The notes under the pieces were generated by a model. That model worked only from the letters and a program-made list of their open reading frames with translations. It ran no database searches and was not told the DNA's origin. The translations under genes and the position numbers were made by a program. DNA of 64,000 nucleotides, from the NCBI GenBank assembly GCA_039583875.1, contig CM077160.1, positions 115,401,314 through 115,465,313 of the forward strand, in the 5' to 3' direction. This document shows, in pieces, positions 41,467 to 53,610 of the stretch. This stretch comes from Platanthera guangdongensis (Eukaryota > Streptophyta > Magnoliopsida > Asparagales > Orchidaceae). Every line of letters begins with the position of its first letter. Positions within the stretch are counted from its first letter, which is position 1.

Positions 41467-41848
41467 CATTTTCATGTGTATGCCGCTCATAACATGCATT
41501 AGGGCCTTTTTAGAATGCATAGCACAATCATGCATAGCATAACATTGCATAAGCACAACGTGTCAAGCTAAAGACTTGCAAGACGACATATGTACACACA
41601 TGGTTTCGAGTCAAAAAGAATATAAATTCATGCATTCCCGATATAGACACAAGAGTTAGTGTGATGGTGGTGAACCATTTTAGGTTAAGCATGACATTAT
41701 TTCCTCTGTATAAAACAAAAAATATATATATAAACCCCAGAGCAAATTGGCAGTGAAAGCAAGTACTTATGTAGGTTTGTCCGTACCTGTTTGTTTTGTC
41801 CTAGCAGTTGAACTAGGTTCTGATGATTGCTTGTTTGTTCTTTTTAGT

Positions 41849-43091
41849 ATGACGCCTAAGCGTAGAGTGACGAGGTCGACTCCCCAATCTGAGGGTGAGT
41901 CTTCTGGTGCTCAAAGCGGTGCAGTTGTGGAGAGTCTGAGGCAGAGCAATGAGGCTCTATCGAGGCAGATGGTGGACGTTCAGTCTCAGATCCAGTCTCT
42001 GATATCTGTGGTGGCAGGACTAGCCCCGAGAGCGTAGGATCCTGCTGCGGGTATAGCTGTTCCCGCACCTCCTGCACCTCCTGCACCCCCAGCCCCTTTG
42101 GTGCCTCCAGTGGTGGTGCCCCCGGAGATGGCTTTCATCACTCAGTTCCAGCGACTGCGACCCCCTACCTATGATGGTAAGGCGGACTTCATGATATTGG
42201 ATGACTGGTTGATTTCCATAGAAGAAATGTTTCATTACTCTGGAGTGTCTGAGGATCAGAAGGTGATGTTGGCCGCCTATCAGCTGAAGGGGTTAGTGAA
42301 GAGCTGGTGGATGAGGGAGAAGGAGGGAATGGTAGGAGGAAGCACTTGGGCTTCCTTCAGGGAGATCTTGATGCGGAAATTTCTACCGTCAGTGGAGCGA
42401 GACAGGCTGATGAATGACTTCTTGCATCTGAAGCAGAGGCAGCTCTCAGTCAGCGAGTATGAGATTGAGTTTAGCAAACTCAGTCGCTTTGCCCCTAGTT
42501 TGGTGAGCTCAGAGGAGGATAGAGCGAAGCGTTTCCTCGGAGGCCTGCGGAGCGATGTACAGCAGCTAGCGGTGGCTTATGTAGCGGTGAGTTATGCTAG
42601 GGCAGTGGAGGCCGCTTTGAAGGTAGAGGTCATCGAAAGCGCGAAGCAAAGAGGACAGCAGGCGAGGAATGAGAAGAGGAAAGTTGTTGAAGCAAAGAGC
42701 CCCCAAGTGCCCGGTGCTCCTTCGAGGAAGAGGAGCAAAGAGGTCTGTAGTTTTTGTGGCCGGTCGGGCCATCCTGCTGAGAGATGTTTCAGGAGGGCGG
42801 CGGCGCAGAAGGAGCATGTGCATGCTATTCAGGGTGCTCCCAGGCAGAATGTGGTGTGTACTTTGTGCAAGAAAGAGGGGCATGATGTTGCCTGTTGCTG
42901 GTTGAAGGACAAGGTCTGCTATCAGTGCGGACAGAAAGGTCATACCAAGGCCCGATGCCCGCAGCTCCAGTTTGTGCACCGATCAGTTCCTCTTCAGGCG
43001 TTGCCACCGCCTCAGTCTATGGATAGAGGCAAAGGGAAGCTGAATGTGATATCTTCAGCGGAGGCTCAAACTTCGACGCAAGTCATTTCAG
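41849..43091 (+). pseudogene. Tekay gag with three CCHC knuckles, one internal TAG
   Basis: ATG 41849 (MTPKRRVTRSTPQSEG) begins a frame that is open except for TAG at 42035-42037, probably from a Gln CAG. After a Pro/Ala linker comes the capsid: LRPPTYDGKADFMILDDWL, YQLKGLVKSWWMREKEG, SWASFREILMRKFLP-type and QLSVSEYEIEFSKLSRFAP. A Lys/Arg-rich basic segment follows, then three regular CX2CX4HX4C knuckles: CSFCGRSGHPAERC, CTLCKKEGHDVACC and CYQCGQKGHTKARC. The unspliced frame stops at TAG 43106 five codons after a splice-donor-like GGTAAAC. Gag would form the particle and package RNA. Confidence 0.88.
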
Positions 43092-43187
43092 GTAAACCTT
43101 CTCGCTAGTCTTTTACTTCTATTGCAGATTAGTTTGGCTTTTGTTTTCTTAAATGATTGTGCAATTTTCCCGTTTATATTTATATAG
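43092..43187 (+). other. Candidate spliceable intron between Gag and protease
   Basis: 96 bases, GTAAAC...TTTATATAG, strongly T-rich (C/T runs at 43108-43120 and 43161-43180), as plant introns are. It contains stops in the Gag frame. Removing it joins codon position 1 (43091) to positions 2-3 (43188-43189), giving Gly and continuing in frame into protease. The nearer AG at 43125-43126 would lead straight into TAG. See the findings. Confidence 0.6.
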
Positions 43188-46100
43188 GAAGTTTTAAGGT
43201 AAAGAACCGCTGGGCGCGCGTTCTCTTTGACTCAGGTGCTACCCACTCATTTGTGGCTAGGGCCTTTGTAGAGCGGTGTCAGCTGGTTCTTGATCGTGTC
43301 GGTGATGCCTTTTGCGTCAAATTCCCCTCGGGTGATTCCGTGATATCAGATCAGGGCATTCTGGATTGTCCTATTATGTTGGGGGATTTCCCGGCCAAGG
43401 CAGATCTGAAGGTTATAGACTTGGAGGATTTTGACGTCATCCTGGGTATGGATTGGTAGTCCAGATACGATGCAGTGATCCATTGCAGGGTTAAGCGCTT
43501 GGATTTCAAGAAGGACAACGGTCAGCCTGGGAGTATTTATGGCGATCCGCGCCAGGTCTCTCCGGCGATTTCTGCGGTATGTGTTCAGAGGTTATTCAGT
43601 TCTGATTGTTTTGCTTGCTTAGTCTCAGTGCTGGGAACTGCTAGCAGTTTGCCGCGGTTGGATGAGATTCCTGTTGTTCGTGAGTTTTCTGATGTGTTTC
43701 CTAGCGACCTTCCCGGTCTTCCCCCTGTCAGAGATGTCGAGCTCGTGATCGATTTGGAGTCGGGTACGCGTCTTATTGCTAAGGCGCCGTACCGGATGGC
43801 CCCGCGAGAGCTGGAGGAGCTGCGTACCCAGCTGGATGAGTTATTGGAGAAGGGTTTCATAAGGCAGAGCTCGTCGCCCTGGGGTGCGCCTGTTCACTTT
43901 GTGAAGAAGAAAGATGGGTCGATGCGCCTTTGCATCGACTACAGAGAGCTGAACAAAGTCACCATCAAGAACAGGTATCCCCTGCCCAGAATCGACGACT
44001 TATTCGATCAGTTGCGTGGTAGCTCTGTGTTCTCCAAGATTGACCTTCGATCAGGATATCATCAGCTCAGGATCCGGGAGTCGGACATTCCACGGACGGC
44101 TTTCCGATCGAGGCATGGACATTTCGAATTCCTAGTTATGTCTTTTGGTTTGACCAACGCGCCATCAACATTCATGGACATGATGAACCGGGTGTTCCAA
44201 GATTTTCTGGACAAGTTTGTGGTCGTATTCATAGACAACGTTCTGATTTATTCACAGAATGCTGCGGAGCACGATCAGCACTTGCGGTTGGTGTTATCTG
44301 CCTTGAGAGATCATCAGTTGTACGCCAAACTGAGTAAATGTGAATTCTGGTTGCCTCAGGTTTCCTTCCTGGGTCATGTGGTGAACAAGGATGGCATTTC
44401 AGTGGACCCGGAGAAGATTTCTGCAGTGATGGATTGGCATAGGCCGAGCACACCCAAGGAGATTAGGAGCTTCTTGGGGTTGGCCGGCTATTATAGAAGG
44501 TTTGTTGAGGGCTTTTCTACCTTGGCAGCGCCCTTAACTAAGCTGACGCAGAAGCATGCAGCGTTCATCTGGAGCGAGCAGTGCGAGGAGGCCTTTCTGG
44601 AGCTAAAGAGGAGATTGTGCACTGCTCTGATTTTGACATTGCCTACGGAGGGCAAGGACTATGATGTATATGTGGATGCCTCGCATGTTGGGCTCGGAGG
44701 CGTGTTGATGCAAGAGGGGAAGGTGATCGCGTATGGATCGCGACAGTTGAAGACTCATGAGCGGAATTACCCTACGCATGACCTCGAGTTTGCGGCAATG
44801 ATTTTTGCGTTGAAGTTGTGGAGGCATCTACTCTATGGGGCCCAGTGCAAGATTTTCACAGATCATAAGAGCCTGAAGTACGTGTTTACTCAGAAGGAGC
44901 TGAATCTGCGCCAGCGGCGGTGGCTAGAGTTTGTGGCCAATTATGACGTGCAGATCCAGTACCATCCAGGCAAGGCCAATGTGGTGGCCGACGCCCTGAG
45001 CCGCAAGACAGGGAAGATTTTCAACCTCACGGTAGACCGTTTAGTGGAAGAGTTTTTGTTGATGGACATCTCCGTGGGATGCTGTGATTTGCAAAGCAGT
45101 TTGGCAGTGGCAGAGTCATATTGGATTTCACTCACCAGGTTGCACCAGAAGGATGATCCGGATTTGTTACACCTGTACCTCAGGGCTGAGAGAGGGGAGT
45201 TGTCGGATTTCTCCATCGATGATTCGGGTACCTTGAAGTACCGCGGCAGGTTTTGCATCCCCGCGGTTGGAGACATCAGGAGTTTGGTATGCAAAGAGCC
45301 TCATGGATCCAGTGTTGCCTACCACCCAAGATCCACGAAGATGTATCATGATTTGAAGCAGATCGCCTGGTGGTATGGTATGAAGGGGGATATAGCTCGG
45401 TATGTTTCTGAATGTTACACTTGCAAGCGGGTGAAGGCCGACCATAGGAGTCCTGGTGGCAAGTTGACTCCTTTGGAGATCCCGACTTGGAAGTGGGAAA
45501 GTATCTCTATGGACTTCATTACGGGCTTACCAAGATCTCCAAGGGAATTTGATTCAGTTTGGGTGATCGTGGACCGATTGACGAAGTGTGCGCATTTCGT
45601 ACCTTATAAGATCGACTACCCGATGAAAAAGATAACAGAGCTGTATTTGAGCGAGGTCATCAGATTGCACGGTGTGCCTGTTAGCATCATTTCTGATCGA
45701 GACTCTCGTTTTACATCTCGCTTCTGGAGGAGTCTGCAAGAGGGTCTGGGTACAGATTTGAGGTATTCTACCGCTTACCACCCACAGACAAATGGGCAGA
45801 CAGAGCGTGTGAACCGGATTGTGGAGGATATGATCAGGTGCTACATTCTAGACCACGGTGGGGCGTGGGATGAGCGTTTGCGGCTCATGGAGTTTGCCTA
45901 CAATAACAGTTACCAAGAGAGCTTGCAAATGGCTCCCTTCGAGGCATTGTATGGGAGGCGCTGCAGAACTCCGTTGTTTTGGACTGAGGCCGGTGAGAGG
46001 CCTTTGTTGGGTCCTGATGCTCTCGAGGAAATGGAGGTTGCTGTGAAGCTCATTCGGGAAAAGCTTCGGTTAGCTCAGGAGAGATATGAGAAGAACGTCA

Positions 46101-46546
46101 ACCGGCGTAGGTCCGATTTGGAATTTTCGGTGGAGGATTTGGTCTTCTTGAAGGTGTCTCCGATGGTTGGAGTGAAGAGGTTCGGCAAGAACCATAAGCT
46201 GGATCCGAGGTATGTGGGCCCATTCAGAATTTTGGAGCGTATTGGTGTGGCAGCATATAGGTTGGATCTACCAGCCAACTTCCCGGGCGTACATAATGTT
46301 TTTCATGTAAGCCAGCTGCGGAAGTGTGTGCGGAGCAGTGGGCAAGTCTTGGATACCGTGCCCCAGTTGGAGCCCAACCTCTCGTATGTTGAGGTGCCGG
46401 TCCGCATCTTAGATACTCAGGATCGGGTGCTGCGGACAAAGTCTATCCCGATGGTGAAGGTTCTTTGGAAGAATCAAGGTTTGGAGAGCGCGACTTGGGA
46501 GCTAGAGTCGGCTATGAGGGAGGCTTACCCTCGCTTGTTCTCCTGA
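43188..46546 (+). pseudogene. Tekay pol: protease, RT, RNase H, integrase, chromodomain
   Basis: Protease is RWARVLFDSGATHSFVA with DSG intact. TAG 43457-43459 follows LGMDW, where Leu (TTG) is usual. Beyond it one frame stays open for over 1000 codons. RT has [31 protein letters not shown] and [16 protein letters not shown]. The active site is [10 protein letters not shown] (44228-44257), with Asn for the second Asp. RNase H has [34 protein letters not shown] and ADALSRK. Integrase has an HHCC-type region, [22 protein letters not shown] and NGQTERVNR, so D-D-E is intact. The C-terminus [20 protein letters not shown] is a chromodomain, ending at 46546. Pol copies and integrates the element. 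Confidence 0.9.
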
Positions 46547-46639
46547 TTTGTTGGGTATGTTTTCTTTCTAGTAACTTTTGTTTGTTACTTTCCTTCTATA
46601 GTAGAAGTAGTGTACGTAAAGTTTCGGGACGAAGTTTCT

Positions 46640-46654
46640 TTTAGGGGGAGTGAC
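46640..46654 (+). other. Polypurine tract of Tekay element
   Basis: TTTTAGGGGGAGTGAC directly before the 3' LTR: plus-strand primer. Confidence 0.8.
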
Positions 46655-49600
46655 TGTAACGCCCCTCGATTTTTCGGCAATTATTTAAATCCTCGTTTGG
46701 CGTTACGTTGGCGCATTTCCGGCTCATGCCGTTGTTAGAGTACCTCGTTAGGTGTTCTTAGAGGTTATAGCCTGTTGTATGGTTTCCCCAGCTAGCCGGC
46801 GTCTGTTTTGGAGGCCCGGCTGAGCCTCTTAGGGAATCCTTGTGCTTTGGCTTCGGGTGAGGTTAGCCCGAGTGTGTGGTCGTCGGAGGTTGTGTCCGAC
46901 TTCGCCGATGTTTTCGTAGCCCGAGTGTTTAGCTACGGTGCGGATTTGTTCGGAACCCGAGATCGTTTATTTTTACGTCGTTTCGACGGTGGCTTGTTAG
47001 CGGGTAGTCATGTATTTAAGCGTGTATGTATATTTACGCATTTTGGCTTGTTGGGTGATTTGGGTGTGCCGGTGAATAAATATATACGTGCACGTGCGTG
47101 CGTAGTTTTAAAAAAAATGTTGCTTGTGTGCGTCCATTCGTATATGTGTATAGTGTAAAAATATATTTATAGGTGTGTGGATATATTTGTATGGGTTTAA
47201 GTATAAACTTAGGTATTACTTCATTAGTTAATAGAATTGAGGATTATGTGTTTAATTTTTAGGTGGTCTTATATAAGAGGATGCCTTAGGTTTAGGTTTT
47301 TTTTCCCTTTCTTTCCCCAACCCAGCGGCCCGCTGCTGCATCCCGAGCGAAAGGCGGAAAGGGCGGAACGGGAGGCTCTCCGACCGACCTTCTTCCCCGC
47401 CCAGCAGTGCTCGAAACCCATGTTTGAGGCCGGATCCGAGCTCCTCTAGGCAAGGCCTTCGTTCCAAGGTAACCATCTTGAGATTTCACCATCTTCTTTT
47501 CCGACCGGGTGTTGGGGGTTCTTGTTCTTTTCATGCTTTGATCGAGCATTTCTTCCCAGGTATTCTTAGGTGGATGTTGTGATCTTTTCCTGTTGGGAAG
47601 AGGGTGCTTGGCCGAAATTTTCAAAGGGCAAACCAAGGCAAGTGCATCCTTCGCCCTTGTCAAAGTTATTCCAATATAGTGCCCTTGATTTTGGTTGCTT
47701 GATTTTAGATCTACTCTCCTAGTTTCTCTACTCACCCGAAATTTTGGGTGCTAATCCTCATTGCTTTAGGTTGCGGCTTCATGGTTAAGAGTGTTAGGTC
47801 GAATTTTGTACCAAATGAGTTGTTAGTTTAAATGTTGTATGTTGGGACTTTGAGTCATGCCCGGATGCCGTTAAAGGGTTGTATCTTGGTTTGTTCAAAA
47901 TCTCTCGCTTGTTATTTAGCGGTCGAATTAAATCAGTAGGTTGTTGTTCTTTCTTTGGTGTTGTTAGAACTTGTTCAATAATCGCCGTTAGAACATGTCC
48001 AATGGTTGGAAGTTATGGTTGTTAGAACTTGTTCATTTGTTCAATAATTTCGATCGTGCTCACTTGTTTTAATCTTGTCCATTTCAATTTAACTTATAGC
48101 TTGTGGTTTTTTTCCTTGGGTGTGAACCAAGACCAGCTCGTGTTATTATGAAGTTAATTGGCTATGTTTGCGTCAAATTAATCGTTATGTTTGGTATCAA
48201 ATTAATCGTGCGTGGATCGGTATCAAATTAATTATGTATGTCTTTGTATCAAATTAATTATGCATGTTTCGGTGTCTAACCTATTTCTTTTGTTATGGTG
48301 ACCAACTAATGGTACATGTTTAATTGAGTGTCGTACTACTTGCATAATTACAGTATCGTTCTGCTTTCAATTTATTTGTGTCAAACTACTTGCTTGGACA
48401 AACTCGATGTTTAGTCCGTTGGTATGAATATAAGGCTCTTAGGTGGGTTGCTCTAGAGTGTTTAGGGTTCAGTGTGACTTCTTGGTGGTTCATGAAACCA
48501 CTAGTGAGGGCTTTCCCGAGTCACTTAGTGCTGGAGTAGGATGTGATTTTGAGGTGGGTCGGACCGATGCCGTCACCCTTGTTTTACTTCTTGTCTTATT
48601 AAGACGATATGGGTTGTTTGGTTGAGTTGGACTGATGTCACCACCACAACACCTTGAGATATTTAGGCATGTTAGACTTGGTTGGACCGTTGTCACCGGC
48701 CTAGGCCCTGGTTACTGATTTTGTCCATCTCCAGTACTAGGTGACTCTTTTTGCTCTAGCTTTATGCTGGGATTTATTTATTTTTTTGCTAATCCCTTTT
48801 GCAGAGATAGTTGTAATTCGGCTTCATTCGTGCTTTTGATGTACTCCCTTTCCACTTACCTTTGTGGGAATCAGTTTTACCTGTTTTACTTACCTTCTTT
48901 TACCTGTACCTGTTTTACTTCACCTTCACTTACTTCTGACCTGATTTCTTTTATCTTGTATAAATCTATTGTACCTTTGTTTTTCTTTTGATAGTTGTTT
49001 TGCTGAGGTGTTTGTTTTTTTCTGAATACCTCAGGTACAGGTATTTAGCCGACTGTGCGGCTAGTTTGCTCCTAGAGATTTTCTAGCATTTCAGCTGCTA
49101 CTGTGGTTCTCAGTTCCTCTTGTTTGGGAGGTAGCTTTTCTTTAGACTTGTAGTATAGACATACCTACTCACCAGTGGGTTCGTGTCAGTTGGTGACGCT
49201 CACTGGTGGTTTCTCTTTTAGATACTTTGCGCTTGCTTACACTGTTAGTTTTCTTCTGTTTTTGAGATTCATTAAACTTGCTACTGGGATGATTTATGTT
49301 AGATTGCTAGTTACTTTAAAACCTATAAAAAAATAATTATTATATCTAAAACATAATCATCATGTTTCCTTCTCTAAAAAGCTTAATCACTACTTTCAAA
49401 ACCACGTAAAAGGGTCATTTTCTATATTTATCATATAAATTAAATATAGGGTCTTGCATAGTCTAAGTTGTCCCCTGGGGGCGCTTATGCATTCTCTTAG
49501 GATGTTAAAAAGTGAATAAAGTATTTTCCGCTACGTATAAGTATAATTTTGAAGGGTGGACTAGTTGATCCACGAAGCCGAGGGATACGGCCTCTAAAAT

Positions 49601-49763
49601 ACATTCGATTTTCACATCATTAAAGCTTATGTTTTTTTATTAGTCTTAGTAGTTGGTGGTTGCCTGAGCGTCGGCAGTTATCCCCTGCATGACGTGGCAT
49701 CACAACGCGTGTTTTCTCCTACTCTGATACTTCTTAATTTCGGAGAAAATGCGGGTTGTGACA
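46655..49763 (+). repeat. 3' LTR of Tekay element (3109 bases)
   Basis: TGTAACGCCCC...TTGTGACA, near-identical to 38028-41140, followed by GTGCT. Confidence 0.9.
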
Positions 49764-49768
49764 GTGCT

Positions 49769-51071
49769 CGGAAGCTAGGACTCTACGTGCACGTGTGAGG
49801 GAGTATGTGTATGCGATGCTACATGCCATGAGCAGTCGGACTGCAACGACTAGTAACGTAAGCAATGAAAAATTAGCAACACCACGCAGTTAATCGAAAT
49901 AAAGAAGCAATTAAAGAATTTTGGCAATTTGGCAACTGCTTCCTCCACACGAAGGGCCTAAGCAAGCGGCGGCGACTAATTCCACAACAAATATTAGCGT
50001 ATAAGACAACAACTACCAAACTATGATCACAGCACAAGTATAGATAAACAACGAAGTGCAAATGTCAAATACAAATACAATACCATGAAATACTCACGAT
50101 GCAGTGAGGTGATCCGAGATGATGGAGAATTTGAGAGGCCGGATGCAAAACAGGCGATCGGAGACGAACACGGTGGCACGGTGACGTCACGGTGGCTGCC
50201 CACGGTGAAAAAGAGGGGATGCGGGCCGGAAACGGCGAGATCCGGCCACTAGAGAATGGATCGGAGTGTCTGTGGGTAGATCCGCTAATTTTAGGGCGGA
50301 TCCGGGCTACGGGAGTGGAAATACGTAAGTGGTGGTAGACCGGGGGGAAGGTAGTGCTAGATCAATTAGATCTAGGGTTTTCAGAGTGTTGGGGGGGGTG
50401 GATCCACGAGGGGAAGGAAAGGAGGGGGCGGGTAGGGCTAGAGAGGCCCTAGAGGGACTCGGATTTCGAAAGGAGGGGGCTGGGAGGTGTTGGGCCTGTA
50501 GCAGCCAAGTCGGCGGAACAAGGTGGATAATGGAGGGAATCGGAACTCTCCAGGTTTTCCTGTAGCCAGAGGCGGAAAAGGCTTCAAAAGCCTGTAGCAA
50601 TCGGCGGCTATGTGGGCTCCTGGATGGGTTCCGGAGGCTGAAACGAGATCTCGAGGGGTGGAAAATGAAGGTGGGGGGAAGGGGATACCTTGGGGGGAAG
50701 TTTGGCGGCCAAGGAGTCGTCACCCAGGGTTTCACGGCGTCGGCACCGGGGAGGGATCGGTGGAATCTGGGAATAGACTTCTCCAAATTCTGCAATGGTT
50801 TCAAATCAGCCCCCTAGCATCCTATTTATAAGAAAACATAAATTAGGGCACCCCCATCAACGGCTATGATTGGCCGATGGGTTAGTCCTTGAAATACATC
50901 AAAATAAACTCAAAAAAAATAAAGTAATATAGCATTTTGACTCGCGGCGACGTCCCGGACGCAACCGCGGAGTCCGATCGGCGATCCGATCAAGTCTTCC
51001 TGCGCGAGTACAAGTATGTGGGCCCCGCCTTGCGGCGAGCTCCTCCAACTGCATCTGATGGCTCCCCATCA
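49769..51071 (-). repeat. CRM-like 3' LTR, main part
   Basis: Collinear with 56199-57481 with scattered differences. Ends GCTCCCCATCA at 51071. The CGGGGGGAGT polypurine tract (minus strand) lies at 51072-51081. A TATA box analogous to that at 57233 lies near 50822. Confidence 0.88.
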
Positions 51072-53610
51072 ACTCCCCCCGACTGAAAGACCTTCATCTC
51101 CGATGAATGGAGATGATCGTACTGAAGTCGAAGTCCGGGGGCGAGCTGATCTAGCTCTGCCGGTAGTATCCAAGTATCGTCTGTGTCAGGTCGGCCCCGC
51201 CAATGTACCAGGTGGCGGCAACGCGGTCCGTTCGAGGTGGGAACAAACTGGTGAGATCTGATCTCTGTGACGCTCTCATCTCTCGCCTCTCGGAAGGTGG
51301 GTCCCGGTGCGATCGGTGGTGCCTGCGGGGGAACCAAAGTGGACGAAGTCCCAGGTGGGTGGGTGGCAACAGTGGGTGGACTAGGATGACCAACAGGTGG
51401 TGGCAAAGTGGACGGGTGGTATGGTAGCAACAGTGGTGATGGGGGTGGCTGGGCATCTCCCTTGCTCGGGTCCACATACTCATGAGGCTCATAGTATGGA
51501 GTCAGATCCTCAACATTAAACACAGGGTGAATTCCCATACTGGCCGGGATGTCAAGCCGGTAGGCGTTGGTCCCAATATGACTAATAATGGAATCTGGAC
51601 CTATTCGCCTCGCGCTTAACTTCTTGGCAGGCCTCGAAGGGAGCCTCTCGGGGCGGACTCGCACCATTACCTTCTCGCCTACATTAAATATCTGCTCTCG
51701 TCTTCGCTTATCTGCATGGGCTTTATAATTATCATTGCTTATTATTATTCGTCGGCAGACCGACTCATGCAAATCATGCAAATGCTGTGCAAATGACTCA
51801 GCAGACTCACTAGGGCGGGACTCTAAAGGACTCGGGACAAGGTCTATAGGTTTCCTAGGGTCGTATCCTGAAACTACATGAAATGGACTCAACCCGGTGG
51901 ACCTGTTTACTGAGCTATTGTAGGCGAACTCGGCGATCGGCAAATCTAAATCCCAACTACCTACATGCTCACCAGCTAGACACCGCAACAGATTTCCTAA
52001 ACTCTTATTCACTACCTCAGTCTGATCGTCCGTCTGTGGGTGATATGCCGAGGAAAACCTAAGGATAGTTCCAGTCTTGTGCCACAGGGTTTTCCAAAAG
52101 TAGCTCATGAACCTCACGTCGCGGTCTGACACGATCGACTTGGGCAGACCATGCAACCGAAAGACATCCCTCATGAATATAGATGCAACGTGGGTCGCAT
52201 CTGCCGTCTTGCGGCAAGCAATGAAGTGTGCCATCTTCGAAAACAGATCAACCACCACGAAGATGGAGTCGTGTTTCCGTAAGGTGCGGGGAAGTCCGAG
52301 GACAAAATCCATGTTGATGTCCTCCCAAGGGCGGTGTGGAACAGGTAGGGGGTATAAAGGCCGGTATTCTGCTTATTTCCCTTGGCCGTCTGACAGACAC
52401 GGCAGTGGCGCACAACCCGAGCTACGTCCTTCTTGAGGCTAGGCTAGTAGAGACGGTCCTCAACAAGGGCTATGGACTTATCTCGGCCGAAGTGACCCGC
52501 GGCTCCGCCCGCATGCAGTTCCCAAATCAGGTAATCTCGGTAAGACGTCTGAGGAACGCATAGGCGGGAAGCCTGATACAGATATCCCTCGTAAATCTGA
52601 TATCCCTCAACAGGGTCGGGTGGGTCTCGGGATAGGGCGGTATAAATCTCACCAAAGTAAGGGCACGTAGGGTAATCGAGCATCAGTAGCTCAAGTCCCT
52701 ACACACTCGCCGTCATCGCCTGCAATAGGGACACGCGGTGACTCAACGCATCGGCCGGCTTGTTCTCAACACCCGCGCGGTGCTTGAGAACGTAATGAAA
52801 ATCCTGCAGATACTCAACCCAATTCGCATGACGGTGGCCCAGCTTGTGCTGCGAATCGAGGTAACAGAGGGTCTGGTGGTCGGAATACAACACGAACTCC
52901 CGGGGGAGGAGATAGTGTCGCCAGTAACGCAGAGACTGGACAATAGCATAAAATTCTCGATCGTAGTTCGAGTACTTTTGCTTTGCTTCATTCAGCTTCT
53001 CACTAAAGTAAGAAATTGGGTGTCCCTCTTGACTCAATACGCCACCTATACCGATACCGGACGCGTCGCAGGAGACCTCAAAGGCGCGACTAAAATCTGG
53101 CAACCGTAGGATGGGAGCTGTCGTCAATCTCTCCTTAATCTCCTCGAAGGCTCTAGTGGTTGCGGGGGTCCACTGAAACTCTCCCTTCTTGAGGCAGCTC
53201 GTGAAGGGGGTCATGATCGTGCTAAATCCCTGGACAAACCTCCTATAGAAGGTGGCAAGCCCGTGAAAGCTACGAGCCTCGTGGATATTCCTAGGTACAG
53301 GCCAATCTCGAATAGATTTGACCTTCTCAAGATCCACGGAGACTCCAGTGGAGGAAATAATAAAGCCTAGGAAGTGGACGGACTCGGAAAGGAGGGCGCA
53401 CTTCTTCAGGTTCACATACAGTTTCTCTTGGCGGAGGGCGCCAAAAAGAAGTCTCAAATGATCGAGGTGAGCGGCCTGAGTCTGGCTGTAGACTAATATG
53501 TCATCAAAGTACACCACCAGAAACTTGCCCATGTAGGGTCGCAGCACCTGCGTCATAACGCGCATGAATGTGCTCGGGGCATTGGATAGCCCGATGGCAT
53601 GACTAGCCAC
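50990..53610 (-). pseudogene. CRM-like pol 3' half: RT end, RNase H, integrase, chromodomain and LTR-encoded tail
   Basis: From 53610: [32 protein letters not shown] (both Asp present), VHFLGFIIS and RNase H (SCDASGIGIGGVLSQ, YDREFYAI, YSDHQTLCYL, KPADALSHR). A TAG at about 52697 precedes integrase's zinc region (HAGGAAGHFGRDK, then HCRVCQTAKG), itself cut by TAG 52444-52446 replacing Trp. The core from 52312 is open: MDFVLGLPRT, SDRDVRFMSYFW, DDQTEVVNKSL. Then comes a chromodomain-like CRHLVHWRGRPDTDDTWILP. The frame continues over the polypurine tract into the LTR and ends at 50990 with ARRKAGPTYLYSRRKT. Confidence 0.87.

Larger units (their letters stand above)
38028..49763 (+). mobile_element. 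Tekay-type chromovirus, complete (11.7 kb)
   Basis: LTRs of 3113 and 3109 bases begin TGTAACGCCCC and end TTGTGACA, followed by a tRNA-Met primer site, as in Tekay/Del elements. The target-site duplication GTGCT is perfect (38023-38027 and 49764-49768). The internal region encodes Gag, protease, RT, RNase H, integrase and chromodomain in order. In the first 480 bases I count seven substitutions between the LTRs, almost all transitions, so insertion is fairly recent. Defects are two in-frame TAG codons and an RT active-site change. Confidence 0.92.
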
